DNA of 64,000 bases from Collimonas sp. OK242 (GCF_900107095.1 NZ_FNOR01000004.1:1-64000), one strand, 5' to 3'. Counted from the first letter of the stretch, positions 17,732-27,890 are shown. A program made the numbers and translations. The notes: a model not told the origin generated them from the sequence alone.

Positions 17732-17762
17732 TCCGCAAACGCATCAATCTGCAGTTTGCGGA
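17732..17762 (-). terminator. Stem-loop downstream of fliC
   Basis: TCCGCAAAC and GTTTGCGGA form a perfect 9-base-pair stem with a 13-base loop, 25 bases beyond the fliC stop. No long T run follows on the minus strand, so it may stabilise the flagellin mRNA end rather than fully stop transcription. Confidence 0.5.
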
Positions 17763-17786
17763 ATCAACTCAGTGCTGGCTCGACGC

Positions 17787-18875
17787 TTATTGCAGCAGTG
17801 TCAAAACGCTTTGGGTCGATTGATTCGCCTTCGCCAGCACCGAAGTACCTGCTTGCTGCAGAATCTGCGAACGTGTCATGTTCGACACTTCAGTCGCGTA
17901 GTCTGCATCTTGAATGCCTGAGCGGGAAGAAGACAGGTTGGTTACTGTCGTGCCCAGGTTGGCGATGGTCGAAGCAAAACGGTTTTGCACCGCACCCAGC
18001 GAGCTGCGCAGGCTGTCAACTTGCGACAAGGCGCTGTCCATCGCTGTCAACGGGCTGCCGCTGGCGGCTGTCAACGATTTCGACGAATCGTAAGTGACGG
18101 TCGCGGTAGGATTGGCAGCGGTTGCACCTTGGGTAGCGTCAGCTACAGTCACAGTGGCGGCGTAGAAATTAGCGCCGTTCTTGACATAGGAATTGCCGCG
18201 TGCGTCAGTAACCAGATCGGCGACAGTCGCTGTGAAGCCTGCTGCCGGATCGCGGTTGACAGCAGTGAAGCCGCCTGCAACCACGGCAACCGAAGCACCG
18301 GTGTTGTCTTTGCCGGTAGGTGTCAAGGCAGCTGTCGCGCCGGTAGGACCAGCCAGGTTCAGCGTGTTCAGTTTCAGCGCAGTCGAATCAATCTTTTGCA
18401 AACCGATGCCGATGGTCTGGCCGTCGTTGGCGCCGACCTGGATATTCAGAGTCTGATTGGTTGCCAATACTTTGACGCCGTTGAAGTCGGTTTGCGAAGA
18501 AATACGGTCGATTTCCTTCAGGCGTTGGCCAACTTCATCCTGGATCGATTGCAGATCGCTGGAAGAATTGGTGCCGCTGGCTGCCTGTACCGACAATTCA
18601 CGGATACGTTGCAAGTTGTTGTTGACTTCAGTCAGCGCGCCTTCAGTCGTTTGCGCCAGCGAGATGCCGTCGTTGGCGTTACGCGATGCTTGTGTCAGGC
18701 CAGTGATGTTGGCTGTGAAACGATTGGCAATTGCCTGGCCTGCAGCGTCGTCCTTGGCGCTGTTGATACGCATACCGGAGGACAGACGTTGAATAGCCGA
18801 ACTCAGCGAAGATGCCGATTTGGTGAGGTTGTTTTGTGCTACCAGCGAGAGAATATTGGTATTGATGACAGACAT
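17787..18875 (-). CDS. fliC: Flagellin
   Basis: The main filament subunit. The 362 residues show the conserved N-terminal D0/D1 helices ([76 protein letters not shown]) and C-terminal D1/D0 helices ([17 protein letters not shown]-like segment, then [21 protein letters not shown] and VLTLLQ). The central variable domain is short, about 110 residues, rich in Thr, Ala and Val, so the filament has few surface domains. It is the only flagellin gene in the window. A sigma-28 promoter lies about 110 bases upstream and a stem-loop follows the stop. Confidence 0.98.
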   Translation of the reverse strand: MSVINTNILSLVAQNNLTKSASSLSSAIQRLSSGMRINSAKDDAAGQAIANRFTANITGLTQASRNANDGISLAQTTEGALTEVNNNLQRIRELSVQAASGTNSSSDLQSIQDEVGQRLKEIDRISSQTDFNGVKVLATNQTLNIQVGANDGQTIGIGLQKIDSTALKLNTLNLAGPTGATAALTPTGKDNTGASVAVVAGGFTAVNRDPAAGFTATVADLVTDARGNSYVKNGANFYAATVTVADATQGATAANPTATVTYDSSKSLTAASGSPLTAMDSALSQVDSLRSSLGAVQNRFASTIANLGTTVTNLSSSRSGIQDADYATEVSNMTRSQILQQAGTSVLAKANQSTQSVLTLLQ

Positions 18876-18984
18876 GGCATGACTCCTGTTGCTAAAGTTT
18901 ATGGGTTCCGGCTAAGCCGCCGTAACGCTGGACCGCTTCTTGGCAGAAACAACCACCAAGATCAGCAAGCCACCGTTATTCAGG

Positions 18985-19012
18985 TTATCGGCAGTTGCCT
19001 GGAAAACATTTA
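18985..19012 (-). promoter_or_regulatory. Sigma-28 (FliA) promoter of fliC
   Basis: On the minus strand: TAAA, 16 bases, then GCCGATAA, a perfect match to the sigma-28 -10 and -35 elements with one base more than the usual 15-base spacing. It lies 110 bases before the fliC ATG, leaving a long 5' untranslated leader. Confidence 0.85.
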
Positions 19013-19048
19013 GGCTCCGTCATAAAATAAAGCGGCAGCGGCGCCGCC

Positions 19049-19729
19049 TCAGACGCTCAACAAGCCGCCAAGGCTCTGCCGGGCCTGATCCAGGTCGACG
19101 TAATAACAGCCGAAATGGTTGATGACGCCATCCGCCCCCTGTACGCAGCGGCTAAACACCACCCGCAAATCCACCAGCAAGCGGCCGGAAGAACGAAAAT
19201 CCAGCACCGCCGCCGGCAGGATGGTGCCGACCGGCAGCGCTTGCAAGGAGACATAGGTCGAGCGCAAACCGATGCCGCGTGCACTCAAATCGTGGACATC
19301 GAGCACAAAATCGTTGCCGTCGCGCCGTTTCGCGCGCACTACGCAAGCCTCGACCGGCTGCATTCCTATCCGGATGAATTTCTGATGCGGATAGTATGCA
19401 ATGCAAGCGGGCAGCGTCGCCGCTAGCGCCGTCCGCCAGGGATTCATGCTGTTGCGCGCGGCACTGGTCACGAAACGAACCCCGGCGCCATCCAGCGCAC
19501 CGTCGAAACACAGCAATTCGCCTGGCATGTAATGCGCCCCGCTGCCTTCGGCGTCACCTGCATGGATAAAGATGTCATGCGCCAGCGCCACCGCCACCAG
19601 ACGGGTAGCGACGCTATCGCCGCCAGTCACGAGGCGCATGGTCATCGGGCTGTTTTGACGCTCCAGCTCACGCAGGACGCTTTCGATGTCGGTCGCGTCC
19701 TGCAACAGATAACTATCGCCCTGCTCCAT
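19049..19729 (-). CDS. ycgR: YcgR-type flagellar brake protein (YcgR-PilZ domains)
   Basis: YcgR binds cyclic di-GMP and slows the motor. The product (226 residues from the ATG at 19729; a TTG at 19744 is possible) has an N-terminal YcgR domain (residues about 10-105) and a C-terminal PilZ domain. The PilZ second motif DLSARG is present. The first motif, normally RxxxR, reads QKFIR here (in YYPHQKFIRIG): the second arginine is kept and the first is glutamine. Ligand binding may therefore be weakened or altered. It lies 24 bases downstream of fliE and before fliC on the same strand. Confidence 0.88.
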   Translation of the reverse strand: MEQGDSYLLQDATDIESVLRELERQNSPMTMRLVTGGDSVATRLVAVALAHDIFIHAGDAEGSGAHYMPGELLCFDGALDGAGVRFVTSAARNSMNPWRTALAATLPACIAYYPHQKFIRIGMQPVEACVVRAKRRDGNDFVLDVHDLSARGIGLRSTYVSLQALPVGTILPAAVLDFRSSGRLLVDLRVVFSRCVQGADGVINHFGCYYVDLDQARQSLGGLLSV

Positions 19730-19753
19730 ACATGCTTGGTCCAAAACTGACTT

Positions 19754-20071
19754 TCAGGCTGGCATATTCATAATTTCCTGATAAGCGGCAACCACGCGGT
19801 TACGCACTTGCAGGCCCATCTGAAAACCAACATTCGCCTTTTGCAAATCGATCATCACGTCATTCAGCGATACGCCGGGCTTACCCAGCTCGAATGCCTC
19901 GGCCTGGCCGGCCGCGTGCTGTTGGCCGGTGCTGATGCGTTCCAGCGTTTTTTTCATTTCGTCGGCAAAGCCGCCGCCGGCTATAGCGTTGTTAGCCGCT
20001 GCGCTGCCGCCGGCGATTTGCGCCGTCGCCGTTAATTGCTGCAATACCGATTCGATCGCCGCTATCGCCAT
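19754..20071 (-). CDS. fliE: Flagellar basal-body protein FliE
   Basis: FliE joins the MS ring to the proximal rod and is the first rod-type protein exported. The 105-residue product ends in the conserved [55 protein letters not shown] helix pair. The ATG at 20071 has an AGAGGA site; upstream codons in frame encode an Arg/Ser/Asn-rich stretch with no family likeness. It is transcribed away from fliF across a 349-base spacer, an arrangement also seen in other FlhDC bacteria. Confidence 0.95.
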   Translation of the reverse strand: MAIAAIESVLQQLTATAQIAGGSAAANNAIAGGGFADEMKKTLERISTGQQHAAGQAEAFELGKPGVSLNDVMIDLQKANVGFQMGLQVRNRVVAAYQEIMNMPA

Positions 20072-20420
20072 ATTCCATCCTCTCTTGCCTGGTTTTTCCG
20101 AATTCTCATTTCTCGTCGTCGCCGTTGAATCCGACCTGTGCGCCGCCCGGTCCTGACGAGAATTGTTAGCTGTTGCCAAGCAGCGTAACAGCAATGATTT
20201 TTTTGCATAGCGGCAAATGATGGGAAAAACCGCAGCTATTCGAGCGATCGAAACACGGCCCAGCCGTTGACAATCATTAGCGTCGACACAGGCTGTCTTG
20301 GATTACCTTTGTTGACATCTGTTATCCCATTCTAAGGAAAGCTTGCTGTATGTCCGATACACAGAAGCGCATAGTGAACAGCAGTAGCCGTTACAGCCAT
20401 ACTTCATCCGAGGTGGCTGC
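20072..20420. other. fliE-fliF divergent intergenic region (349 bases)
   Basis: No gene is supported here. The stretch must hold the divergent class II promoters for fliE-ycgR (minus) and the long fliF operon (plus). Two TTGACA hexamers occur on the plus strand (20277 and 20322) but neither has a convincing -10 at standard spacing, as expected if FlhDC is needed. I see no sigma-28 site. Confidence 0.6.
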
Positions 20421-22127
20421 ATGAACGCAGCCGCGACGGGCGCCGACCGCGCTGGCGACAAGAGGCCGGCGCTGCTGGAACAATTGCGCACCAATCCAAA
20501 GCTGCCGTTGATCATCGGCGCTTCGCTCGCAGTAGCAGCCATCGCCGCTTTCTGGCTCTGGAGCCGAACTCCCGATTATCGTGTCCTGTACAGCAATCTG
20601 TCAGACCGCGATGGCGGCGCCATCATCGCCTCGCTGCAGCAAATGAACATTCCCTACAAGTTCGCCGAAGGCGGTGGCGCGGTACTGGTCGCCGCCGAAC
20701 AGGTCCACGAAGCGCGCTTGCGGCTGGCGTCGCAAGGTCTGCCCAAGGGCGGATCGGTCGGCTTTGAACTGATGGACAATCAGAAGTTCGGCGTTAGCCA
20801 GTTTGCCGAGCAGGTCAACTACCAGCGCGCGCTGGAAGGTGAACTGGCCCGTTCGATAGAATCGATTTCAGCAGTTGAAGCAGCGCGTGTCCATCTGGCG
20901 CTGCCCAAACCTTCGCTATTTGTGCGCGACCAGCAAAAACCCAGCGCATCGGTAATCCTCACCTTGCATCGGGGACGCTCCATCGATGATGGCCAGGTCA
21001 GCGCCATCGCCCACCTGGTTTCGAGCAGCGTGCCGGAACTGAGCGCCAAGAATGTAACGATAGTCGATCAGAGCGGGAATCTGCTGTCGACGCCGGCCAC
21101 CGGCAATCGCGGCCTGGATGCGAGCCAGCTCAAATATGCGCAGGAAATCGAACAGAGTTATATCCGCCGGATCGAAGCAATCCTGCAACCGATAGTCGGC
21201 GCCAGCAATGTGCGTGCACAGGTTGCGGCAGACATCGACTTCTCGACGGTCGAGCATACCGACGAAAAATACACGCCGAATCAAGATCCGGCCAAGGCCG
21301 CTATCCGCAGCCAGCAGTCGAGCGACGCCAACCAGCAAGGGGCGACTCCGCCGGGTGGGATTCCCGGCGCTTTGTCGAATCAGCCGCCGGCCAATCCGAC
21401 TGCGCCCGTTAGCCTGCCCCCGACCGCCGCGGCCAATGCGCAAGCCAATCCGGCCGGCGCTGCAAATGCAGCCAATAGCGCCGCTCGCAGCGGCGGTTCC
21501 AGCAACGTCCGCCGCGACGTCACCACTAACTACGAAGTGGATAAATCGATCAGCCATGTGCAGCAGAGCGCCGGCGCCATCAAACGCCTGTCGGTAGCGG
21601 TGGTGGTGAACTACCGCGGCGCCGCCAACGCCCAGGGCAAGGTGGTCACGCAAGCACTGCCGGCGGCCGAGCTGGAGCAGGTGAAAAACCTGGTCAAACA
21701 GGCAATGGGTTATAGCGTCGAGCGCGGCGATTCGCTGAATGTGGTGAACAGCCAGTTTGCCGGCGATGCGGCGGAACCGGAGTTGCCAGTCTGGCGCCAG
21801 GCCGACAACATCGAATTGGCCAAGAGCGTAGGCAAGTATCTGCTGCTCGGCATGCTTGGCCTGTGGCTGTGGTTCGGTCTGGTCCGCCCGCTGTTGCGCA
21901 AGCATCTGCAAGGGCCGCAGCCCGCCGCATCTGCGGTCGCCGGAGCAAGCGCCAAAGCAGCGGATGCGCAGGAGCTGTCGCCGGAGCAAATCAAGTTGAG
22001 CGAAGAGGCGAAACAACGCCAGGCAGACCGCCATCAAGACAATATGCAGCACGCACAAAGCCTGGCCGAGAAAGATCCACGCCTGGTCGCCATGGTAATC
22101 AAGAACTGGATGGGCAACAATGAGTGA
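20421..22127 (+). CDS. fliF: Flagellar MS-ring protein FliF
   Basis: FliF builds the membrane MS ring on which the rotor and export gate assemble. The 568-residue product has membrane helices at about 31-48 (LPLIIGASLAVAAIAAFWLW) and 470-490 (YLLLGMLGLWLWFGLVRPLL). Between them are the ring-building domains (RVLYSNLSDRDGGAI, AARVHLALPKPSLF, SASVILTLHRGRSID) and a long Ala/Pro/Asn-rich linker (about 295-355). The C-terminal tail beyond residue 495 would bind FliG. The ATG at 20421 has a GAGG site. It overlaps fliG by 8 bases and heads the operon. Confidence 0.97.
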   Translation: MNAAATGADRAGDKRPALLEQLRTNPKLPLIIGASLAVAAIAAFWLWSRTPDYRVLYSNLSDRDGGAIIASLQQMNIPYKFAEGGGAVLVAAEQVHEARLRLASQGLPKGGSVGFELMDNQKFGVSQFAEQVNYQRALEGELARSIESISAVEAARVHLALPKPSLFVRDQQKPSASVILTLHRGRSIDDGQVSAIAHLVSSSVPELSAKNVTIVDQSGNLLSTPATGNRGLDASQLKYAQEIEQSYIRRIEAILQPIVGASNVRAQVAADIDFSTVEHTDEKYTPNQDPAKAAIRSQQSSDANQQGATPPGGIPGALSNQPPANPTAPVSLPPTAAANAQANPAGAANAANSAARSGGSSNVRRDVTTNYEVDKSISHVQQSAGAIKRLSVAVVVNYRGAANAQGKVVTQALPAAELEQVKNLVKQAMGYSVERGDSLNVVNSQFAGDAAEPELPVWRQADNIELAKSVGKYLLLGMLGLWLWFGLVRPLLRKHLQGPQPAASAVAGASAKAADAQELSPEQIKLSEEAKQRQADRHQDNMQHAQSLAEKDPRLVAMVIKNWMGNNE

Positions 22128-23118
22128 CGAAGGAATCAGAAAGAGCGCGATCCTGCTGATGTCGCTGGGCGAGGACGGCGCCGCTGCCGTGTTCCAGCAC
22201 CTGACCCCGCAAGACGTGCAAAAACTCGGCATGGCGATGTCCAAGCTGCGCCAGGTAACGCGTGAACAGATTGCTGAAGTCATGGAAGAATTCCGGCTTG
22301 AAACGGAGCAGTTCTCGGCGCTCAACCTGGATTCCGGCAGCTATATCCGGGCGGTGTTGAACAAGGCGCTGGGCAGCGACCGCGCCGCCAGCCTGATCGA
22401 AGACATTCTCGAATCCGGCAACAATTCCACCAACGGCATCGATACCTTGAACTGGCTGGAAGCCAACGAGGTGGCAGAGCTGATCCGCGACGAACATCCG
22501 CAGATCATCGCCACCCTGCTGGTGCACCTGGACCGCAGCAAGGCATCCGAGGTGCTGGAATTATTCACCGAGCGCTTGCGGCATGACGTGATCCTGCGGG
22601 TTGCCACCTTCGGCGGCGTACAACCGGCGGCGCTGAGCGAATTGACCGATGTGCTGTCCGGCCTGTTGTCGGGCCAGGGCGTCAAGCGCAGCCGCCTGGG
22701 CGGCGTCCGAGCCGCAGCGGAAATTCTCAATCTGATGAGCAGTACGCAGGAAGAAAGCGTGATCCAGCATGTGCGCGAACACGACGGCGACCTGGCGCAA
22801 CGGATTATCGACGAAATGTTCTTGTTCGAGAATCTGCTGGAGATCGAAGATCGCGGCATCCAGCTGCTGCTCAAGGAAGTCGAATCGGAATCGCTGATCA
22901 TCGCCCTCAAGGGAGCGGCGCCGGAGTTGCGCGAGAAATTCTTGCGCAACATGTCGCAACGCGCTGCCGAAATGCTGCGCGAAGACCTGGAAGTGCGCGG
23001 CCCGGTCAGAGTTTCGCAAGTCGAGAGCGAGCAAAAGAGCATCCTGCAGATCGTACGGCGCCTGGCGGATTCCGGCGAAATCGTGATCGGCGGACAGGGC
23101 AGCGACGCCTATGTCTGA
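22120..23118 (+). CDS. fliG: Flagellar motor switch protein FliG
   Basis: FliG receives torque from MotA and sets rotation direction with FliM. The 332 residues include the N-terminal FliF-binding domain (IRKSAILLMSLGEDGAAAVFQHLTPQDVQKLG), the middle domain (HPQIIATLLVHLDRSKASEVL, with the EHPQ-type surface DEHPQ) and the C-terminal torque helix (IQLLLKEVESESLIIALKGA, LREKFLRNMSQRAAEMLREDLE). The charged torque residues of the last segment are present. The ATG overlaps the fliF stop (ATGAGTGA) by 8 bases, so translation is coupled. Confidence 0.97.
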   Translation: MSDEGIRKSAILLMSLGEDGAAAVFQHLTPQDVQKLGMAMSKLRQVTREQIAEVMEEFRLETEQFSALNLDSGSYIRAVLNKALGSDRAASLIEDILESGNNSTNGIDTLNWLEANEVAELIRDEHPQIIATLLVHLDRSKASEVLELFTERLRHDVILRVATFGGVQPAALSELTDVLSGLLSGQGVKRSRLGGVRAAAEILNLMSSTQEESVIQHVREHDGDLAQRIIDEMFLFENLLEIEDRGIQLLLKEVESESLIIALKGAAPELREKFLRNMSQRAAEMLREDLEVRGPVRVSQVESEQKSILQIVRRLADSGEIVIGGQGSDAYV

Positions 23119-23878
23119 ACTCGCTCAAGGTTACGGCAAATTGTCGTCCCGTCGCAAAGCGCCGCTTGCCGCAAATCTGCCAAAACAGCCGATGAGCGCC
23201 TGGCAGCGCTGGGAGATGGGAGACGTGCAGCAGCCGGCAGACCGGTCCGCCGCAGATTTGTCAGCGCCGTCGCCCACTACCGAGCCGTTGCTGGCAGAGC
23301 TGGAACCGAAACTGCTGATAGACGAAGCCGAACTGCAGCGCCTGCGCGAGCAGGCGCAACAAGCCGGCGCCAGCGAAGGCCGCCAGCAAGGCCATGCCGA
23401 AGGCTGGCAAGAAGGTTATGCCGCCGGTCTGGCAGCTGCACGCAAAGAAGCCGACGGCTTGCATGCATTGAGCCTGGCCATGCCCGGCGCACTGCGTCTG
23501 GCGGAAAAGGAACTGGCCGATGATTTATTGACTCTGGCGCTGGATATTGCGCGCCAGGTAGTGCGTCAGGCACTGACGGTAGAACCGCAGCTGATCCTGG
23601 CCGTGGTAAGGGAACTGCTGCAGACCGAACCGGCGTTGAGCGGCACCCCGCGCCTGCTATTGCATGCCGACGATATGGCGCTGGTGCAGCAGTACCTGAC
23701 GGAAGATCTGCAAGCTGCCGGCTGGCTGTTGCGCAGCGATCCGGCCATTACCCGCGGCGGCTGCCGGGTGCAAGCCAGCAGCGGCGAACTCGACGCCACC
23801 ATGGAAACCCGCTGGCAGAGAGTAGCGGCGGCACTTGGCCGCAGCCAGGCCAGCGTGGCAACACCATCCCATGACTGA
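23111..23878 (+). CDS. fliH: Flagellar export stator protein FliH
   Basis: FliH dimers hold and restrain the FliI ATPase and tether it to FliN. The 255-residue protein has a disordered N-terminus with a tryptophan pair ([11 protein letters not shown]) that in the family anchors it to the gate, a glycine-repeat helix ([25 protein letters not shown], the GxxxG pattern) and a C-terminal domain ([23 protein letters not shown]). It overlaps fliG by 8 bases (ATGTCTGA) and fliI by 8 bases (ATGACTGA). Confidence 0.94.
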   Translation: MSELAQGYGKLSSRRKAPLAANLPKQPMSAWQRWEMGDVQQPADRSAADLSAPSPTTEPLLAELEPKLLIDEAELQRLREQAQQAGASEGRQQGHAEGWQEGYAAGLAAARKEADGLHALSLAMPGALRLAEKELADDLLTLALDIARQVVRQALTVEPQLILAVVRELLQTEPALSGTPRLLLHADDMALVQQYLTEDLQAAGWLLRSDPAITRGGCRVQASSGELDATMETRWQRVAAALGRSQASVATPSHD

Positions 23879-25316
23879 CGCCTATAAGCCGGCCGGCGCC
23901 GATCAAGCGGCAAACAATCGCCATCTGCAAGCCTGGCGTAACACGCTTGGCAACGCCAGCATAAGCGTGGGCCGCAGCATTCCGATCCGCACCTATGGCC
24001 GCCTGACCCGTGCGGTCGGCCTGGTGCTGGAAGCCGTCGGCCTGCGGCTGCCGGTAGGCAGCGATTGCCTGATTGAACTGCCGCCGGGTTATGCGCAACG
24101 CACGACCGAAGCCGAAGTAGTCGGCTTCGCCGGCGACCGCCTGTTCCTGATGCCGCAAACCGAAGTCGCAGGATTATTGCCCGGAGCGCGTGTCTATCCG
24201 CTCGAAGCTGCCGCAGTGTCTGGCAACGGCAGCCCGCCGGCTGAACCTGGCAGCAAACGCCTGCCGGTCGGTGAAGCCATGCTGGGACGGGTAGTCGACG
24301 CCGCAGGCCGGCCGCTGGACGGTCTCGGCCCTTTGGATTTCAGCCGCGAAGTGCCGCTGTCGGCAGCACCCGTCAATCCATTGGCGCGCGCGCCTATCGA
24401 CAGCGTGCTGGATGTCGGTGTGCGCGCCATCAATGCCCTGCTGACTGTCGGACGCGGCCAGCGCATGGGATTGTTTGCCGGTTCCGGAGTCGGCAAAAGC
24501 GTATTGCTTGGCATGATGGCGCGCTATACCAGCGCCGAAGTCATCATTGTCGGCCTGATCGGCGAGCGCGGCCGCGAAGTCAAGGATTTCATCGAAAACA
24601 CCTTAGGCGTGGAAGGACTGGCGCGGGCAGTTGTCGTCGCCGCTCCTGCCGATACTTCACCGCTATTGCGCTTGCAGGGCGCCGCCTATGCCACCTCGCT
24701 GGCCGAATACTTCCGCGATCAAGGCAAGGATGTCTTGCTGATCATGGATTCGCTCACCCGTTACGCCATGGCGCAACGCGAGATCGCCCTGGCGGTGGGC
24801 GAACCGCCGGCCACCAAGGGCTATCCGCCATCGGTATTCGCCAAACTGCCGGCGCTGGTGGAACGTGCCGGCAACGGCGCCCGCGACGCCTCCGGCAAAG
24901 GCGGCGCGATTACCGCCTTCTATACCGTGCTGACCGAAGGCGACGATCAGCAAGACCCGATTGCCGATGCCGCGCGCGCGATCCTGGACGGGCACGTGGT
25001 GCTCTCGCGCAGCCTGGCCGAATCCGGCCACTACCCTGCGATCGACATCGAAGCCTCGATCAGCCGCGCCATGACTTCCCTGATCGAACCGGCCCAGTTC
25101 GATGCGGTGCGGCGCTTCAAGCAAATGTTGTCGCGATATCAGCGCAACCGCGACCTGATCAGCGTCGGCGCTTATGCCCCGGGCCATGACCTGCAACTGG
25201 ATAAGGCGATTGCGCTGTATCCGAAAATCGAAGCTTTTTTGCAGCAGGGAATGACCGAGCGCGCCGACTATATGGAAGCGATTGCGCAACTGGAGCAATT
25301 GTTTCAGCCGGAGTAA
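23871..25316 (+). CDS. fliI: Flagellar export ATPase FliI
   Basis: FliI is the F1-beta-like hexameric ATPase of the flagellar export machine. The 481-residue product carries the Walker A motif [13 protein letters not shown] (about residue 197), Walker [19 protein letters not shown] and the conserved [13 protein letters not shown] loop and [16 protein letters not shown]. The N-terminal domain begins with [10 protein letters not shown] start it at the ATG at 23871 because it gives the same 8-base overlap found at the two upstream junctions; a start at 23835 would lie well inside fliH. Confidence 0.97.
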   Translation: MTDAYKPAGADQAANNRHLQAWRNTLGNASISVGRSIPIRTYGRLTRAVGLVLEAVGLRLPVGSDCLIELPPGYAQRTTEAEVVGFAGDRLFLMPQTEVAGLLPGARVYPLEAAAVSGNGSPPAEPGSKRLPVGEAMLGRVVDAAGRPLDGLGPLDFSREVPLSAAPVNPLARAPIDSVLDVGVRAINALLTVGRGQRMGLFAGSGVGKSVLLGMMARYTSAEVIIVGLIGERGREVKDFIENTLGVEGLARAVVVAAPADTSPLLRLQGAAYATSLAEYFRDQGKDVLLIMDSLTRYAMAQREIALAVGEPPATKGYPPSVFAKLPALVERAGNGARDASGKGGAITAFYTVLTEGDDQQDPIADAARAILDGHVVLSRSLAESGHYPAIDIEASISRAMTSLIEPAQFDAVRRFKQMLSRYQRNRDLISVGAYAPGHDLQLDKAIALYPKIEAFLQQGMTERADYMEAIAQLEQLFQPE

Positions 25317-25429
25317 GCCAATCAAGCACAGCACAGCGCATCCAAGCGCTTCTGCATTTTTTATGAAAGTTGCCGTTAACTTACAGATACGCCGCAATGA
25401 AAACGGATACCGAGGTTTGAGAGGACATC

Positions 25430-25885
25430 ATGTCAAATACGTTACCGCTCGCCATGTTGATTGAACTAGCCCAGAACAAGACCGACGAAGCGACCCGTCG
25501 CCTGGGACAGTTGCAGCGCACCCAGATCAGCGCTGCGGAAAAGCTGGAGCTGCTGATCCGCTATCGCCAGGAATACTACGATCAGTTGCAAACCCAGATG
25601 CAGGATGGGGTGTCGTCGTCACGCTGGCGCAATTTCCAGCACTTCATCGGCACGCTGGACGGCGCTATCGAACAGCAACGCGCAGTGGCCGCCCAGGCCG
25701 ATTCACGGCTGGCGCGCGGGCGCAGCGACTGGCAACAGGACAAGCGCCGCCTGAGTTCGTTCGACACGCTGGCCGCGCGCGTCAGGCAGCAACAGGCGCA
25801 ACTGGTCAATAAACGCGAACAGCACGCCAGCGACGAACACGCAGCCCGGCAATTCCGGCTGCGCATGCTCGCTGCAGCAGAATAA
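25430..25885 (+). CDS. fliJ: Flagellar export chaperone FliJ
   Basis: FliJ is the central stalk of the export ATPase and links it to FlhA. The 151-residue protein is one long charged coiled coil: LIELAQNKTDEATRRLGQLQRTQISAAEKLELL, YRQEYYDQLQTQM and DWQQDKRRLSSFDTLAARVRQQQAQLVNKREQ. Size and position after fliI fit the family well. The ATG at 25430 follows GAGAGGACATC. A 113-base gap separates it from fliI. Confidence 0.94.
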   Translation: MSNTLPLAMLIELAQNKTDEATRRLGQLQRTQISAAEKLELLIRYRQEYYDQLQTQMQDGVSSSRWRNFQHFIGTLDGAIEQQRAVAAQADSRLARGRSDWQQDKRRLSSFDTLAARVRQQQAQLVNKREQHASDEHAARQFRLRMLAAAE

Positions 25886-25902
25886 TCCATCGAGGAATCG
25901 TC

Positions 25903-27273
25903 ATGTCTATCATTGTTTCATCCGGCACCGCTGCCCTGCAGACGGCGCCTTCAACCAGCGGCGCCGGCAACAACGCGCATGCACAGCAGCCGGACGCCGA
26001 TCATTTCGGCAAGGTATTGAACCGTTCACTCGCGGGTTCCGACAAGTCTGCCGAGAATGTCGCAAGCAGCGCCAAGCCGGCCGAGCGCGCAGCAGCGCAT
26101 CGGCAGGCCAGTGCCAATACCGGGAATGACCGCGAACATCAGCAGGATCCGGCCGCAGCGCCGGCGTTAGCGTTCCTGGCTTCGCCACAGATCGCTGCCA
26201 AAGCGATCGAGGCCCCTCCTCCGTCCGGCGGCGAGAATCAGCTGCAATCGGCCGCGGAGAGCCAACTCAATGCAGCAATTGCCGCCGCCGGCGGCAGATC
26301 CGGTGCGCCTGCCGCGACGACTGCAGCGACCGCGGAAACCTCCGATAAAAGCACGTCCCCCGCTGGATCTGCCCTGCCCTCGGCGTTTCAAATGGCTGCT
26401 CACACCAGTCCAGCCGGTGCAACACCCTCTAAACAGAGTGCTCTGGCGAACCAGGAGCCAGGTAGCGCAGAGTACACCTCGTCGCCACATAATCCGCAGC
26501 AGTCGATCCACCAGATAGCAGCAGGCGATGGCGCCGGACAGCAGGCGGCACATGACGACGGCAAGCGTGACAAGTTGGAAAAATCGGAACGCCCGGATAG
26601 TCTGACCGCAGCCAAGGTCGACGCCGGCAAGACAGACCTTGCGGCTGGCGCCAATGCGAGCGGCAGTGGCGGCGCCGTCACGGCAGCCACGGCGGCCGCC
26701 GGCAACTCCGGCGCGCCAAATCTGGACATGACAGCGCAGGTGAATCCAGCCGTGACGCACACGCAAACGACAGCAGCGGCGGCTAGCTCAGCACCGCCGA
26801 CCCCGGTCAAGCTGGCGCTATCGCCCGTGGTCGGCAGCGATGGCTGGGGCACGGCACTCGGCAAACAAGTGATCTGGATGGGCAACACCAACAACCAGAG
26901 CGCCGAACTGCACCTCAACCCGCCGGACCTGGGGCCGTTGAAAGTGACGTTGACCATTAACGACAACCAGGCGCAAGCCATGTTTGTCTCGGCCCATCAG
27001 TCGGTACGGTCGGCGCTGGAAGCAGCCCTGCCGCAGTTGCGCAGCAGCCTGGCCGAGAGCGGCATCAGCCTGGGCAACACATCGGTCAGCGCAGACGCCC
27101 AGCAACCGCAACAACAGCAGCAAAGCGCATTTGCCCAGAATCAGAGCGGCCACAGGGGTTCAAACAATCAATCCCAATCCGGCACAGCGGTAAACCAGCT
27201 AAGCGGCAACGTGGAACGTAGCGCAGTCCCGCTTAGCAGGAATGGCAATGGCAAGGTCGATATTTTTGCCTAA
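25903..27273 (+). CDS. fliK: Flagellar hook-length control protein FliK
   Basis: FliK measures the hook and switches the export gate from hook to filament substrates. The 456-residue protein has a long disordered Ala/Ser/Gly/Gln-rich N-terminal ruler and a folded C-terminal domain near 310-395 (WGTALGKQVIWMGNTNNQSAELHLNPPDLGPLKV, VRSALEAALPQLRSSLAESGISLG), the Flg_hook signature. A Gln-rich stretch (QQPQQQQQSAFAQNQSG) follows. It is 17 bases after fliJ with a GAGG ribosome site. A second FliK-like protein is at 13912-14898. Confidence 0.94.
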   Translation: MSIIVSSGTAALQTAPSTSGAGNNAHAQQPDADHFGKVLNRSLAGSDKSAENVASSAKPAERAAAHRQASANTGNDREHQQDPAAAPALAFLASPQIAAKAIEAPPPSGGENQLQSAAESQLNAAIAAAGGRSGAPAATTAATAETSDKSTSPAGSALPSAFQMAAHTSPAGATPSKQSALANQEPGSAEYTSSPHNPQQSIHQIAAGDGAGQQAAHDDGKRDKLEKSERPDSLTAAKVDAGKTDLAAGANASGSGGAVTAATAAAGNSGAPNLDMTAQVNPAVTHTQTTAAAASSAPPTPVKLALSPVVGSDGWGTALGKQVIWMGNTNNQSAELHLNPPDLGPLKVTLTINDNQAQAMFVSAHQSVRSALEAALPQLRSSLAESGISLGNTSVSADAQQPQQQQQSAFAQNQSGHRGSNNQSQSGTAVNQLSGNVERSAVPLSRNGNGKVDIFA

Positions 27274-27401
27274 CAGAAAAAAAACCGAACTTCCCGGCGC
27301 AACAAATGCAGGATCTGAAGCGCTTTCTCCCTTTATATCAGCAGATGGTTCGAAGCCCTTTTGGCAAAGAATGGACGCTGAAATCTGATGCAGGAAAAAC
27401 C

Positions 27402-27875
27402 ATGGCAACCATCACCGACGACGCAGTGGCAGCACCCAAAAAAAGCAAGCTTGGATTGATCTTGATCGTCCTCACCGCGGCCCTGGTTGCGGCCGGAGCC
27501 GCTTATTATTTCACCCGCATGCAAGCAGACAGCAAGACCGTCGCAGCGCCAGTCCCGGAGACACCGATCTTTGTCGCCCTGGATCCATTCACCGTCAACC
27601 TGCAGGCGGAAGACCGCGATCGTTTCCTGCACATCGGCCTGACCTTGAAAGTGGCGGACGCCAAGACCCAGGCGCAGATTGCCCAGTACTTGCCAGAGAC
27701 GCGCAGCCGGATTCTCAGCCTGTTGTCGAACCGCGATCCGAATTCGCTGGTCACTGCCGACGACAAGAACAAGCTTGCTGCAGAAATCCTCAAGGCATTG
27801 AACAAGCCCCTGGCCAGCAGCCAGCCGCCGCAACACATCACCGATGTGTTGTTTACCGCCTTCGTGGTGCAGTGA
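27402..27875 (+). CDS. fliL: Flagellar basal-body-associated protein FliL
   Basis: FliL supports the stator-rotor contact during load. The 157 residues contain one N-terminal membrane helix (LGLILIVLTAALVAAGAAYYF, about 19-39) and a periplasmic FliL/stomatin-like domain (VALDPFTVNLQAEDRDRFLHIGLTLKV to NSLVTADDKNKLAAEILKALN). The ATG at 27402 has an AGGA site; upstream codons in frame have no family likeness. It opens the fliLMNOPQR set after a 128-base gap, so a separate promoter is possible. Confidence 0.95.
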   Translation: MATITDDAVAAPKKSKLGLILIVLTAALVAAGAAYYFTRMQADSKTVAAPVPETPIFVALDPFTVNLQAEDRDRFLHIGLTLKVADAKTQAQIAQYLPETRSRILSLLSNRDPNSLVTADDKNKLAAEILKALNKPLASSQPPQHITDVLFTAFVVQ

Positions 27876-27890
27876 AACCGAGACCCAGCT

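Noticed and set aside
20072-20194. Longer start for fliE
   Set aside because: Added residues are Arg/Asn-rich with no FliE likeness; the ATG at 20071 has a clear ribosome site.
20277-20350. Sigma-70 promoter for fliF based on TTGACA
   Set aside because: No acceptable -10 hexamer at 16-18 bases from either TTGACA.
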